Assembly (NCBI GenBank): GCA_023897205.1
Contig: JAHWDD010000002.1
Span: 6,448,001 to 6,512,000, forward strand
Length of the DNA: 64,000 bases
Reading direction: 5' to 3'
DNA from: Exophiala sp. HKRS030
Lineage: Eukaryota > Ascomycota > Eurotiomycetes > Chaetothyriales > Herpotrichiellaceae
Below are positions 34,118 through 46,800 of the stretch, piece after piece (positions within the stretch are counted from its first letter, which is position 1; the number at the start of each line of letters is the position of its first letter). A program made the translations under genes and the position numbers. The notes under the pieces were generated by a model. It was not told the origin of the DNA. It saw nothing but the letters and a program-made list of their open reading frames with translations, and did not search any database.

Positions 34118-37100
34118 ATGGCGCAGACGGGACTCAACTCTCATACTGCTGCTGCAGATTTACTGAGACAAGCTATGGCACAAAAGTAGGTCCCGCATCT
34201 TCCCCTCCTGGACTCTGGAAATATATCACTCGCACGGGCTCGCCGTGGAATTGTGCGGACGGTCGAGGATCCATCGATCCCTCGGCCTTGGTCCTCAACA
34301 TCGACTCCTCCCAGTACGCCAACGGCCGTTGACTGCTGCAAGAGGCTACAAAGCCCTTCTGGCGATTCTTCCCAGATCCTCACCCCAAACGACATGCCCA
34401 GATGCCCAGATGCACAGCTCGCAGCCTGAATTAGACCCATCTCGATCTGAGCAACTGCTCTTCCACGGCAAGCTCTAGACAATGTTTCGCCCATCCAAGC
34501 TCAAGACTGCACACTTCTCCAACACGTACATTCCGACATCCTAACAAACACCGACACCGTCATAGAATCACATTGCTAACTGTATGAGTAGTAGTGCCAA
34601 GCATGAATTCCGAGAAGACCTCCATGAGCAACTCGGGTCTGGGTCACCTACGCCTTCGGGCGTCGAAACCCCACGACCCGATTTCCATGACAAACGACTC
34701 CCGGGCATCATGAGCTACTTTGGCCAGGTGGGTAGAGATCCTTCTCAAAATACACCGTCACGGTCGTCACAAGTTGCTGCATACCCTGATTCAAGTCAAT
34801 ATCATGCATATCCCTCTGTTAAGAGCACAAAAGAGAATGGAAAAAGTCGATCCTCGTCAGCCTCCTCTGGCTCGATGGTCATGGTCGAGCGAGAGCAGCT
34901 ACCCGCCCCTACACCTCCTCCTGAAGATTCCCTTGATCACACTGAGCCTGTACCAGAAACAGATATCTCTCGCTTGCCGCCTACCCCCATCTCTTCTGCT
35001 GCCTCGGTAGTACATCGGGATGGCGAGGCCGCAGAGAATGGATCATCCATGGCCGACGGGGGCTAGCATCTATTACGCAAGCTTTGCGCAATTTCGTGCT
35101 ACCCAAGTCTTCTGCCGCCGGCAAGAAGGACCGTCGCCATCAATCATTACCTGTTTCCAGTGTCACTAAAAGCAATGTCTCTGCAGCGCACATTTCAAAC
35201 CCCACATCCACGCATTCTTCGCAGCCACATTCCCCCAAGTTTTCTTCTGAAAATTCTGCTAAGCTCCCGCCGTCTCAATCCGCACAAGATTCAAATGAGC
35301 TAACTTCCAACGTGGCCCATGTGCCACGTGATAAGAGTACACCACCCCATACCCACGAGCTTTATCACAGGAGGATCGGAGAGATCAAACCCGTTCTCCT
35401 CTCTCGAGCACAAGCACCACCGCCGACAAACCCACTGTCGAACCTGACACCACGCGGAGTCGACGTTCATCCTTGCCCTCAACCACCCTCCCCCGCGGCA
35501 AGCTGTCCATCAAAATTGCCGAAGGTCGGAATCTGAAACCAGCCATTGACCCATATGTTGTTTGCCAATTTGAGTGGAATGAATACGTCTCCAAGGGCCC
35601 CAAATTGGATCGAATGGAGGTCGATGCTGAAGAGAAGAAAGGCCCTGTTGCGGCACTACAATCGGTCCCAATCCGGAGGACAGACAGTGACATGGGAAAG
35701 CCCATGGCAATCCCGATGCGGAGTCGTCAGAGCAGCTCGACGGGCGAGGAAAGGCCCTTTGAAAAGGTGACCGATCCTCAATGGGACCATGAAGCAACTT
35801 TGTATGTACATCATCCTTCATCCCTCCTCACGCAAAAAGCTAACCGTACCCCAGCGATGTTGTTAGTCCCCAGTCAGAGCTCGACGTCACTGTTTACGAT
35901 AGAGCTTCCGCAGACGCATTCCTTGGTCATGTACGATTGTGTCTAAATTTGACGGAGCAACATCCCACGCTCGAAGGTTTCTTTGCACTAGAGCCGCGAG
36001 TGGCAGAGGATCAGGACATCACCGGGGAAATCCATATTCGAATGCAGTTTTCCAAAGTCGACAAACGACATTTTGGCCCAACGATTTCTCAATTCTGAAA
36101 TTGATTGGTAAGGGAACGTTTGGCCAGGTGTACCAGGTACGCAAGAAGGACACACAAAGGATCTACGCCATGAAAGTTCTGTCGAAAAAGGTCATCATTC
36201 AAAAGAAGGAAATCCAACACACCATTGGAGAAAGGAATATCCTCGTGCGAACCGCCATGACAGATTCACCATTCATTGTTGGTCTCAAGTTCTCGTTTCA
36301 AACACCTACAGACTTGTATCTGGTTACGGATTTCATGTCTGGAGGAGAGCTTTTCTGGCATCTGCAAAAAGAAGGCCGCTTCAAAGAAGATCGTGCCAAA
36401 TTCTATATCGCCGAGCTCATTTTAGCACTGAAACATTTGCACGACCATGACATCGTCTACCGAGATCTCAAACCGGAGAACATCTTGCTGGACGCCAATG
36501 GCCATATTGCTCTGTGTGATTTCGGTCTTTCAAAGGCCAATTTGAGCCAAGACGACACAACCAACACCTTTTGTGGCACAACCGAGTACCTGGCTCCCGA
36601 AGTTCTGCTTGATGAGCAAGGCTATACAAAAATGGTTGATTTCTGGTCACTCGGAGTCTTGGTCTTCGAGATGTGCTGCGGCTGGAGTCCATTCTATGCC
36701 GAGGACACTCAACAAATGTATAAAAATATCGCCTTCGGAAAAGTTCGGTTCCCTAGAGATGCACTGAGCACTGAAGGTCGCAATTTTGTCAAGGGACTTC
36801 TCAACCGAAACCCAAAGCACAGGCTGGGAGCTACCAGAGATGCACAGGAGCTTATCGAACATCCTTTCTTCGCTGACGTTGATTGGGTCGCTTTGGGCAA
36901 GAAGGGCCTTGTACCGCCTTTCAAGCCAAAGTTGACCTCGATGGCCGACACGTCCAACTTCGACCCGGAGTTCACAAATGCGCTCAACACATCATCTTCA
37001 TTGAATGCACGTGCCGCGGCCATCGCTGGTGCGGCTCCTGCCTCCACACCCCTTTCGCCCACAATGCAGAATGCTTTCCAGGGATTCACGTTCGTGGACG

Positions 37101-37249
37101 AAAGTACAATGGAAGAGCGTTTTGGTGGTTCCAGGGATCTCGAAGACGACAGGTTCGAGGAGAACAACCTGACACGATCAAGAACGCAGGAACATCGCAT
37201 GAGCGGCGTCCAGAGGACAGGAGATGACGGCTTCTACTTTGAGGAATAA
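34118..37249 (+). CDS. SCH9: AGC protein kinase Sch9 (S6K/Akt-like), with apparent frameshifts
   Basis: Growth-control kinase downstream of TORC1. Exons: 34118-34185 (MAQTGLNSH...), 34592-35801 (first base uncertain, see NAGNAG finding) and 35855-37249; introns about 406 and 53 nt, both phase 2. A disordered Ser/Pro-rich N-terminus is followed by a C2-type domain (RGKLSIKIAEGRNL, DPYVVCQFEWNEY, then ELDVTVYDR after the intron) and an AGC kinase domain: GKGTFGQV, AMKVL, YRDLKPENILLD, DFGLSKAN, activation-loop TFCGTTEYLAPE, and a hydrophobic motif FQGFTFVD near the end. Frame breaks: 36077-36081 (HFGP to NDFSILKLIG needs one extra base, unambiguous), 35058-35062 (five G, six needed) and one between 35330 and 35385 (intron or deletion, unresolved). 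With three one-base corrections the length is about 892 aa. I treat it as a functional gene with consensus errors. Confidence 0.9.
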
Positions 37250-39170
37250 TGATAGTCTCCAGAGTTTCATCATTCGTTCCCTCACCTCGAGATCGGTCGG
37301 TTCATCGAACGCTATACGTCCCTTTTTATACATAAAAACTGCTATTTGCATCGATGCACCTTTCGCTGCATATATCCAAAGCCCCAGGTTCAGATCAGTG
37401 GGCTTCCAAGCATCAACTAATCACTGTTGTCTATAATGTTGTCCTCTTGTGACCAAGGTTGTCGTCATGGCGGAACGCATTTCCTAATGCGCAAAACAGA
37501 AAATTAAAGTGGAGTTTCATACCTCATTACGGTCATCTTTTCACCGGCCTATTCACAAATCTAGGATGGCAAAATTGTCTTTTTCCCGCTCAAAGCCCTG
37601 ATGAAGTTATGCTCAAATTGAGGTTGCATGGTTGGTTGGATGCGATGGTGGGGGTTTCGTTGTGCGCGGATGTGGTGATAATCATCATTGTTACCGAAGC
37701 AGGAGTTTCAAAAGTCTATGAAAGTCGGGCAAGTTTTTCCCAAGCCTCTAGTTGGTTGGCCTATCGAAGTACCACCAAAGCGGAAGAGGGATCCCAGTTC
37801 GAGGTCGATTGAAGGATGCTGTATTGAATTCTCTCGACGAGCGCAACAGGAAGCTTCGTGTATCTACATAAGTAACTAGCTAGCTACTTACATTCGTGCA
37901 CTGATCCGTTTGTTTCGAGGATGACTTGGTGATAATGCATGGTATGTGCCAGCCTCGACGTTCAAGTGATGTGGTGGAATTCATGCCTGAGAATCTAGGG
38001 AAATATCAGCTCGTGCGACGGAAAATGCTTTGTCTCATGAAGATGTGTAAAAATCCAGATGGTCTCCTCAACTATTGACATGTAGCCTTTTTCTCTTGTG
38101 GATGCGTATACTCCAGATTTGGCTCCAAACTGTCCAAACATGATCTTGTCATCGCAACTTTTCAACGAACTTTACCGAAGGCTGAATGACCTGAAATATC
38201 CTCGAGAGCGTTCAAATCCGGGCGAACATGAATGGTGTTTCTGGTGATCAGAGGTTGGAAATGTGGGTACGCTCGTTATACCTGACATTGAATTGTCTGA
38301 TCTATCAGGACATTACATTTGAAAGTGCTCACCAGAAGGTTGGGGCTTGGTCTGAGCTATCAATAGACGACCACAAGGGATTGATTGAATAAAACAGAAT
38401 GAGCTCCTCGTTTGTGTGTATGTCGTTGGTTCGTGTTGTTGCAGAATTGCCCGTAACGTGCATTTTGGTCCTCTGTAGTATTTCGTCGCCCGTAGGGTAC
38501 CAAGGTGCTCCACCGTACATCCCCCAAAGTTCGCGAACCCACCTGATAGTGAAAACATCGTGCTCCTTTCTCGCCTACAAGTCATCAACTCTCACTCGTG
38601 GGAAGCGAACATGTCTTACCCTGCCCATCTCACACGTGGGAACAGACAAGAGCATGTATGCGGATATATACAGAATGATCCTCAATCATGGTGCTTGGGA
38701 AGTGCTTCGGCCCGATTATATGGTGGGTGCCCGAAGTATTTCAAAGATTCAAGCCCGAAAGGCCTCGGAGTTCGTTAACCTCTCGGGCTTCGGTCTGGGA
38801 TATGCCGCAAATGCTATGTCGCGAAAATACAAAAAGGTAAGCTTATGGCGTCAAGCTGCGGAGTTGTCGTGATCGTGGGTGCTTCTTCGAGTTTTGCAAA
38901 CGAGATCAGAAACCACCAAAAGAAAAAGAGAAAAGAATTGCTGGTCAAGATTTGTCCATCTGATTTTCCAGGTAATCGAACAGCACCGCCCGTCGAGATT
39001 GAAGTCCACTGGATAGCACATTTCTACGAATCCTCGTCTCGTCTCGTCGTTTCAACCTGTCTGAGACCGAATAGCATCTGTCATTGATTTTCGAAACCGG
39101 ATATTTACTCTTTCGCAGGCGACCAAAAACGGCTGTGGGTGTCGAAGTATTCACCTCCTAACCCATCAAC
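37250..39170. other. 1.9-kb intergenic region (SCH9 3' / FAH-family 5')
   Basis: No gene supported. A plus-strand open frame of about 157 codons at 38399-38872 has no recognisable motif and is probably chance. The left side is SCH9 3' UTR, the right side the hydrolase promoter. Confidence 0.5.
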
Positions 39171-40026
39171 ATGGCTGAGCGATTCTCCAACCTCGTGCGC
39201 TTCAAGGACAGCGATGGCAAGGTCCAATATGGCGAAGTCGAATCCATCTCCGACCTCATCGGACAGACAGTAACGGTCTACGACGGCGAGAGCCCCTGGG
39301 ACATTGTCCCAACAGACAAAAAAGCCACCATCGCCGAACTCCTCTCCCCTCTCCCATCTGTACCACTGATATACGGCATCGGACTGAACTACAAGCAACA
39401 CATCGCGGAAGCATCGCTGCCGGTGCCAGACTACCCTGTCGTCTTCACCAAGACCAACGACGCTCTCGCAGGTCCGTACGAGGACATCCCAATCAACGCC
39501 AAATGCCTGGAGATGGACTACGAAGGCGAGCTGTGCGTGGTGGTCGGCAAGGACGTCAAGAACTTCACCAAGGGCCAAGACGACCCCGTGGCCTACGTGC
39601 TGGGCTACACGGTCGGCAACGACGTGTCGTCACGCTTCTGGCAGGCCAACCCGCGCAGCGGCGGCCAACACTGGTCCGGGAAATCCTTCGACAAGTTCGC
39701 GCCCCTGGGCCCGTCCTCGTGAGCAGCCGCGCCCCGGCCCTCGCAGACCGCATCCAAGACGGCATTCCCAACCTCGCGTTGAAGACCCGCGTCGATGGAG
39801 AAGAGCGCCAGTCAACCAATACGGCGGATTTGCTGTTTCGCTTGTCTGACATCTTCGAGTTCCTCTCGCTCGGCAGGACCGTCAGGAAAGGCACTGTCAT
39901 CATGACCGGCACGCCTAGTGGTGTTGCGGCCTTTTTCAAGCCCCCAGGTGGTTGCAGAGTGGAAATGTCGTCGAGGTCGAGATTGAAGCCCTGGGCACCA
40001 TCAGGAATAAAATGGTTATTAATTAG
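39171..40026 (+). CDS. Fumarylacetoacetate hydrolase family enzyme, two apparent one-base deletions
   Basis: Metal-dependent C-C bond hydrolase or decarboxylase of the FAHD1/acylpyruvase-like group. Family marks in order: YGIGLNYKQHIAEA, PVVFTKTNDALAGPYEDI, the metal-ligand region EMDYEGELCVVVGKD, GYTVGNDVSSRFWQ, SFDKFAPLGP, then VIMTGTPSGVAAFFKPP and VVEVEIEALG, IRNKMVIN. The frame breaks twice: at the CCC of 39710-39712 (after APLGP; VLVSS continues one frame over) and at 39941-39948 (CCCCCAGG; WLQSGNVVEVEIE continues). Each needs one extra base; corrected length is 285 aa, a usual size for the family. Both lie in C or G runs, so consensus error is more likely than decay. Start ATG at 39171; intronless. 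Exact substrate unknown. Confidence 0.88.
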
Positions 40027-40825
40027 ATTTATAGTCGGAATTGACGTTTCAGGTATCATGCTTGTCGGCACTCAAATGTCGTCTATTGAAAAGTGTAGAC
40101 CGTATACCGCAACTGGTCGTCGAAGATTTCCAAGCTTTCAACATGAACGTCATTCTGTGGACTTTTGATATGAAACCGTGAATCTAGACATTTTTGCAAA
40201 CCCCGAACCAATCAATTGTATTTTCGACTATATCCGCTATATCTATCCCGTCGAGGCATCACCTGGCTCACGCCACTCGTCTGGCATTGAGTTCCGGACC
40301 GGGTGTCCTACCGAAAAGACTATTGTTCAAAGGCAGCATAAGAATACACCTATCTAGAGTAACCATTAATATGATATCAAGCATAGCACGGTAAATCCCA
40401 AGGTCAATCAATACCTGCCCGCCCACCCAGATGCAGATGCACATCCAACCCCGAAGCCGAGACGAACGTCTTCCCCGAATCCACGAATCGGGTGGTTGAA
40501 AAGTGGAGGCGGGTATGCACCCTCAGTCTACGGATACTGGGTAGGTGGCATGGGTAGGTAGGTGGGGGTGGGTGCAATCCACTGCCCAACTATCTGGAGA
40601 TGCAAGTAACCCCAGATTTCGGGGTAGATAAACGCTGCGGTGATGCTGACTAGTTAGGTAGATGTCAGTCACAGGGCCAGGCAAGGCATTCGAAGTGGCA
40701 GTATATACGAATATCTTCTGATAAAAAGGCATTGTTCTGCTCGCTTCCACGGCTTGACTATAGTATCATCTGGTTTTGGCTCGGGCTTTCGAGACACCCT
40801 GTCGTGCGACTGCGAACGAGGTATC
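40027..40825. other. Intergenic region upstream of P450
   Basis: No gene supported. Contains the hydrolase 3' flank and the P450 promoter, with a GGTAGGTGGG-type stretch near 40540-40570. No defined regulatory site was identified. Confidence 0.5.
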
Positions 40826-42845
40826 ATGGATCAGAGTCATGTTGTCGCATTTGCTGCGATTGTCGCGGTCGCTGCGATCTATTTCACAGTGAAACTGTTG
40901 CGCATTGGGCGGAGACCTAAAGACTATCCTCCAGGACCGCCGACGTTGCCGTTGATAGGGAATCTTCATCTGGTGAGTATGATTGCTCAGTCGACGTCGA
41001 GAGGATATAAGGATTGATGAATGAATTCCGTCAGATGCCCAAGGAACGGGCGTATCTTCAATTCGAGAAATGGGCTCAGGAATATGGGTGCGGCAGAATC
41101 CAGGCAACTGTGGTTCATGGATTGACTGAAACAGGCCGATCTACTCGTTGATGCTTGGAACGCGAACCTACGTGGTGCTATCGTCGACCACAACCGTTAA
41201 AGACCTGCTCGACAAGAGAAGTAACATATACTCTTCCCGACCAGACATGTACGTGGGTCAGGATGTTGCAAGTGGTGGTTTGAGATTAGTAGTCATGGTA
41301 AAACAAGTTCTTGCGAGTCAAAGCAGGATGTTTACATCTGACTGACGACTTTTCCCCAGAAATATGGCGAGCTCTGGCGAAAGATGCACAAGATGATCCA
41401 CAACATTCTTAACATGCGAGCCGCTGTGACATATGTGCCTTATCAAGATCTTGAGAACAAGCAAATGCTTCTGGACTTTCTTGATCAACCCAACGATTAT
41501 GTCAATCATATACGACGTTATAGCAATTCACTAACCACACAGATGATATTCGGGTTTCGCACTCCGAAGAACACCGATCCAAAGATGAGACAGCTTTTCG
41601 AAGTTTGTTCATCCTTTCCGTGCGTATCGAAAAAGATTCATGGCTGATATCTCTCTCCAGGGTTTCGAGAAATGGGGTGATCTCGTTCAAGGGGCTAGTG
41701 CGCAATTGCTTGATCTTTATCCAATTCTTCAGCGTCTTCCTCCATTCCTGCGACCGAATTATCGTTATGCCCAGGACTTGCACAAGAAGGAGATGGACTT
41801 GTATTTTGGACATTGGATGTTCACGAAAAAGGGGTTGGAAGATGGGACTGGCAAGGTTGGGCAAACACGATTCACCCGAACTGTCGACGTGATCTGCTGA
41901 CACTCTCGCTCTCATGATAGCCCTGTTTCTGCAACGACGTTCTTCGTGCACAGAAACAAGAACAGATGTCTGATGAGCAAGCCGCTTACCTGTCGGGTTC
42001 GCTTCTAGAGGCTGGTTCGGATACAACCTCTTCAATCATCATCGGCTTCGTACAAGCGATGCTGGTCTTCCCTGAAGTGCAGAAGAAGGCGCAGGAGGAG
42101 ATCGACCGCGTGGTTGGCAAGGAACGGCTACCGACCATGGACGATGCACCTGACTTACCATATCTACGAGCCATTGTCAAAGAGAGCATTCGCTGGATGC
42201 CCACTACCGTGATGGCTGCGCCACATAGCGTCACTCAGGACGATTCTTACATGGGCTATCGAATTCCAGCAGGGGCAACAGTGCTTGCTAACGTTTGGTT
42301 CGTGTCCACTCGTGGCGAAGCAGCGTGACAGAGAGCTCTTTTGGTTAGCTGACATCCAGTAATCTAGGGCCATACACATGGATCCTAAACGGAATCCCGA
42401 ACCACGTGTCTTTGATCCGATGCGGTTTATCAATGACCAGCGGACAGAATTCGAGTCAGCAACATCCCGTGACGCTTCGACACGCAACAATTTTATCTTT
42501 GGAGCCGGTCGACGTATCTGTCAAGGAATGCATATCGCTGAACGATCACTGTTCCTCGCAGTGACACGACTACTATGGGCGTTTGACTTCAAGCAGGCCG
42601 TTGACCCCATCACAGGCAAGTTGAAGCCGCTACCTGATGTGGACAATCTGGTAGGTGGATTGACCATTCAGCCGGCGCCATTCGAAGTCGCCATCGTCCC
42701 TCGGAACAAGGAAAAGGCGGATCAGGTACGGAACTTCTGGAAAGAATCCGAAGATAAATTGTTGGATACAGAAACTAAACAGTGGAAGACTGTTCCAGAA
42801 GGGATGGCGTTCAGTACTTGGACTCCTGAGAAAGTTGACGTGTGA
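40826..42845 (+). CDS. Cytochrome P450, E-class group I type
   Basis: ER-anchored monooxygenase, 551 aa from seven exons: 40826-40972, 41035-41087, 41135-41297, 41360-41602, 41661-41855, 41921-42297, 42368-42845. All introns are GT-AG, 47-70 nt, and every phase agrees. The N-terminal membrane anchor is AAIVAVAAIYF (about 10-20), followed by the proline hinge PPGPPTLPLIGNLHL. I-helix AGSDTT (298-303), K-helix ESIR (355-358) and heme loop FGAGRRICQG with Cys444 are complete. The sequence recalls fungal secondary-metabolism P450s related to O-methylsterigmatocystin oxidoreductase, but the nearest neighbours (FAH-family enzyme, IleRS) do not make a biosynthetic cluster. Substrate unknown. No frame damage. 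Confidence 0.93.
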
Positions 42846-43885
42846 TTGATGCTGGCCACTATAGTCGATCGTCGATAGTCAGATTCCGTGGAGACATTGC
42901 TTGAGGTCGTAAATAGTGTTTTATAAGACGATCATGGCATCCAGACATTCATTCACTGGTGAGGCATGGCTGAAGAGAAGGAGCATGAAAATGCGCGAGT
43001 CGGAAAACCTGCCTTGAACGGATATTTCGTTAGTCCGGTGGTTCCGCCAATCATTGCTTCCAACCCCGGAAGCTGTTGACTTAGTGAATATTCGAAATGG
43101 GATAAATATTCATAAACAGATTGATTCTCATCATACCTGAGCTGCAATAACGATTCAAAGCGTATCAGAGACAAGACAATATAATCGCGAACGCACCAAG
43201 ATCAGTAAATCACTCTGGCCACTCGCCAAAGGGAACTGGCCGCGATTGACCAACAGATCAAGAATCGTCATCGATCTTGAGGTGAGGCGAGGCGAGGCTA
43301 CGACACGAAAGGAGCCTTTTCCTGTTCTCCTTGAGATTTGAAAAGGCCTCCTCCCACCGTTGCTCGCAAACCGCATACCACAATCACGCGAGAGGGAAGG
43401 AATAACGCACAGCTGAAGGTACTATGCCGACAATTGCCGGTCGGACGCGACCGATCGAGAAGTTCGCATCTAACGTGGCGAAATGCTCAGCCGAGGTGAG
43501 AATATATCTGAATCACATACTCATCGTTGACTCATGACCTTTTCTGACGGATGCAAAACACCCTTAGGCGTCGGTATATGGGAAATGCATATTAGCAGAT
43601 TATCAGTCGACGTATAAAGACATGTGTGCTAAAGAGTTTTTGGCCTTGAAGGATTGCTATCTGGTAACCCGCATTGTCCTCCTGTCTGAGTTTATGTGAT
43701 TCTAGCTAATGCCTTGAGCTACAGAAACATGCAAAGAAGCCTTAGAGTGAGCGAACCTTGCTTAGATTGTCCTTTATGACGAGGAGTGGTTGACACTCTT
43801 GTATGATAATCTCTGTCTAGACATGACTTCTGCCATTCATTACCATTGTCTCATGATTTCTCATTTCTACATTTCCCCTCTCGTC
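42846..43885. other. Convergent intergenic region (P450 / IleRS)
   Basis: About 1 kb between convergent genes. No coding sequence or RNA gene recognised. Confidence 0.5.
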
Positions 43886-46800
43886 TCACAACTTCAACAA
43901 TCTCAGCAAGAAGGTTGCCTTTTGAATCTCCTGCACCTCCTCCGCAATGATGTTAGAACTGTCTTCACCGTTGGTGATCGGTCCATCGACCTCTGTCACG
44001 ACATGCTTGTCGACTGGCCTTCTAAGTGCCTTCTCAATGAATGAACTCTGAGTCTCAAAAACGCCTTCGAGGCCAATGTTCTCCGGGTCTTCTTGTACGC
44101 GATACTCCATCTTCACATCGTCCGTCGGTTTGAGATTAGCCTTCTTTCTCAATTGTTGTACGCGATTGATGATTTCTCTGGCGAGACCTTCTTGGGCTAG
44201 CTCAGAATGGATTGCAACATCGAGGATAGTTAGGACGTCGTCATCAGTATTTGTTTCTTGATCTTTTGAGTTCTCGTCTTGCTTCAACGATCGTCTGACG
44301 ACCAAATCGCCTTCGATGAGCTCAATGCCAGCCACAGCGATCTTCTTTTCGTTCAAATAGACTTTGCACTCCGTACTTGTGAGGTCAGGTAGGGCTTTCT
44401 TGACTTTCTGTACATCCTTTTTCAACTTCTTTCCTAGCACAGGCCAATCTGCTGTCACACTGTATTGAACATTGTACTTCTCTTCATCCGACGATAAGAC
44501 CAAGTCCCTCACATTCAGCTCTTCCGTAATATATCCCTCCAGAGACTTGACGTCATCGAGATATTGCTGGTCTTTGTGGATGACAACCAGCGTCTTCAAT
44601 GGAGTCTTGAGGCCCACGGTTCTACGCTCGCGTGACTGTCGAGCTAGCTCGATGACTTTCTGCATTCGAGCTACACGTCGTTCCACGACAGGATCAAATA
44701 GTGCCTCCCGAACTTCTGGGAATGCGAGGAAATGTACACTGCGACTGTCTTTGCCGTGCAGGGAATCTGGGATGTGAGGTAGGAGTTTAGAGTAGATCAA
44801 ATCGGCAATGAAAGGGGTGAAAGGTGCGAGAGCGCGGACTAGGGTGAAGAGGACGTCGAACAGGGTATTTAAGGCGTGCAAGGTGTCATCAACTCCAAGT
44901 TCGCCCTTTAGTCGCTTCCGGTTGAAACGAATATACCAGTTTGTAGTTTCATCGATGAGATTGAGCAGGCCTGGAACCACTGTGTACAGTCGGTACGAAG
45001 CCATTTCTTCGTTGATGTACTTGAGCAAACTCTGTGTGCTAGCCAGGATCCATTTGTCCATAACGTTCGTATTGGTTGTTTCGGCTTCCGGGTCAAAAAC
45101 ATAATCGATACCCTCGATCTTCTTGAGTAATTGCACTTGACCTTCGAAGAATTTGTAACTATTCCACAGCGGTAGCAAGACCTTAGCCACGATCTCTTTG
45201 ACTCCAGCTTCTTTGAATCGTAGCGGCTCTGCTCGTACCACGGGAGAGTTGATCATATAAAGTCGAAGAGCGTCAGCACCATACTTATCGATCACAGTAG
45301 TCGGATCAGGGTAATTCTTGAGACGTTTCGACATCTTCTTTCCATCTTCTGCAAGTACGATACCATTGACGACACAGTTCTTGAATGGCAAAACCTTCTT
45401 AAGATGGATACCTAGAATGACCAATGTGTAAAACCAGCCTCTTGTCTGATCGAGACCCTCCGCGATGAAGTCACCAGGGAATGTTTGTTCGAAGAAGTCC
45501 TTGTTCTCGAAGGGATAATGGGAAGAGGCGTATGGCATACTTCCAGATTCGAACCAACAATCAAAGACTTCCTCGACTCGTTTGAGAACGCCATTTCCTG
45601 TCTGGCTAGGGATAGTGATTCCGTCAACACTGTCGCGATGGAGGTCTGTGATTTCGCCTTCGTATCCACTCAACTTTTTGAGCTCTTCAATACTGCCTAT
45701 GGCCACAATTTCCGAATAGTCCTCATTTGCCCACAAAGGAATTGGCGTACCCCAGTACCGGTTACGTGAGATGTTCCAGTCACGAGCATTCTTGATCCAA
45801 TCGGCAAAGCGCTTCTCCTTGACAAAGTTGGGTACCCAATGGGACTTGGCGATACCGTCAAGCATCAAAGGAATGATACTAGGAACCTTGTCGTTGCCGG
45901 CGATGTTGACAAACCAGCCGGATACAGCACGATAGATCAAAGGAGTGTCAGACCGCCAACAGAATGGATATTGATGGGTAATTTGGCTTTCGCGAATGAG
46001 CCGACCATTGCCCTTTAAGTGTTTCATAATGTGCTTGTCAGCTTCTTTGACATGTTGACCAGCAAAATCCGTGACTTCCTTGGTGAATCTACCAGTGTCA
46101 TCAACGGGATTGGGAGGAAGAAAATCATGACTAATAATGCCATTTTCCATGGCAACCCGGAAATCTTCTTCACCAAATGCCGGAGCCTGATGGACAACTC
46201 CAGTACCATCGTCGTCAGTCACATATGAAGCGTTCAAGACTCTAAAAGCCCTATCCTTGAATTGTTCGTAGAAATAATCAAATGGCGGAATGTATGTTTT
46301 GCCCTTGAGATCAGAACCCTTGATCTTTTCGAGAATAGTAAACTTTGCCTTCTTCGGATCCTTGTACAGTGTTCGTAGTAATTTCTCCAACATGATGAAT
46401 TGCCGTCCAGATTCCTTGTCCAGAAATTTGACGTATTCAAACTCAGCATTAACTGCGAGGCCTATATTCGAGGGTAGGGTCCAAGGTGTAGTTGTCCACG
46501 CAAGCAAACTGGTGTCCGGATCGTCAACGAGCGGGAAAGCAATGACCACAGCTGGATCTTGAGCGTCTTTGTAATTTGACTGGGCTTCGTGTTGACTGAG
46601 AGGTGTGCTCAGTGCGGTGGAGAAGGGCATAACTCTGTAACTGCGGTACACCTGACCTTGATCATAGAGCTGCTTGAAAACCCACCAGACAGACTCCATG
46701 AATGTGGGGTTCATGGTCTTGTAGTCATTGTCAAAGTCGATCCACCGACCAAGTCGATCAATGGTCTCTCTCCATTCCGTCGCATATCTCATCACAATAG

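Noticed and set aside
38399..38872. 157-codon open frame between SCH9 and the FAH-family gene
   Set aside because: No domain, no splice signals and unremarkable composition; judged a chance frame.
39171..42845. Secondary-metabolite cluster around the P450
   Set aside because: No polyketide synthase, peptide synthetase, terpene cyclase or pathway regulator was found; neighbours are housekeeping genes.
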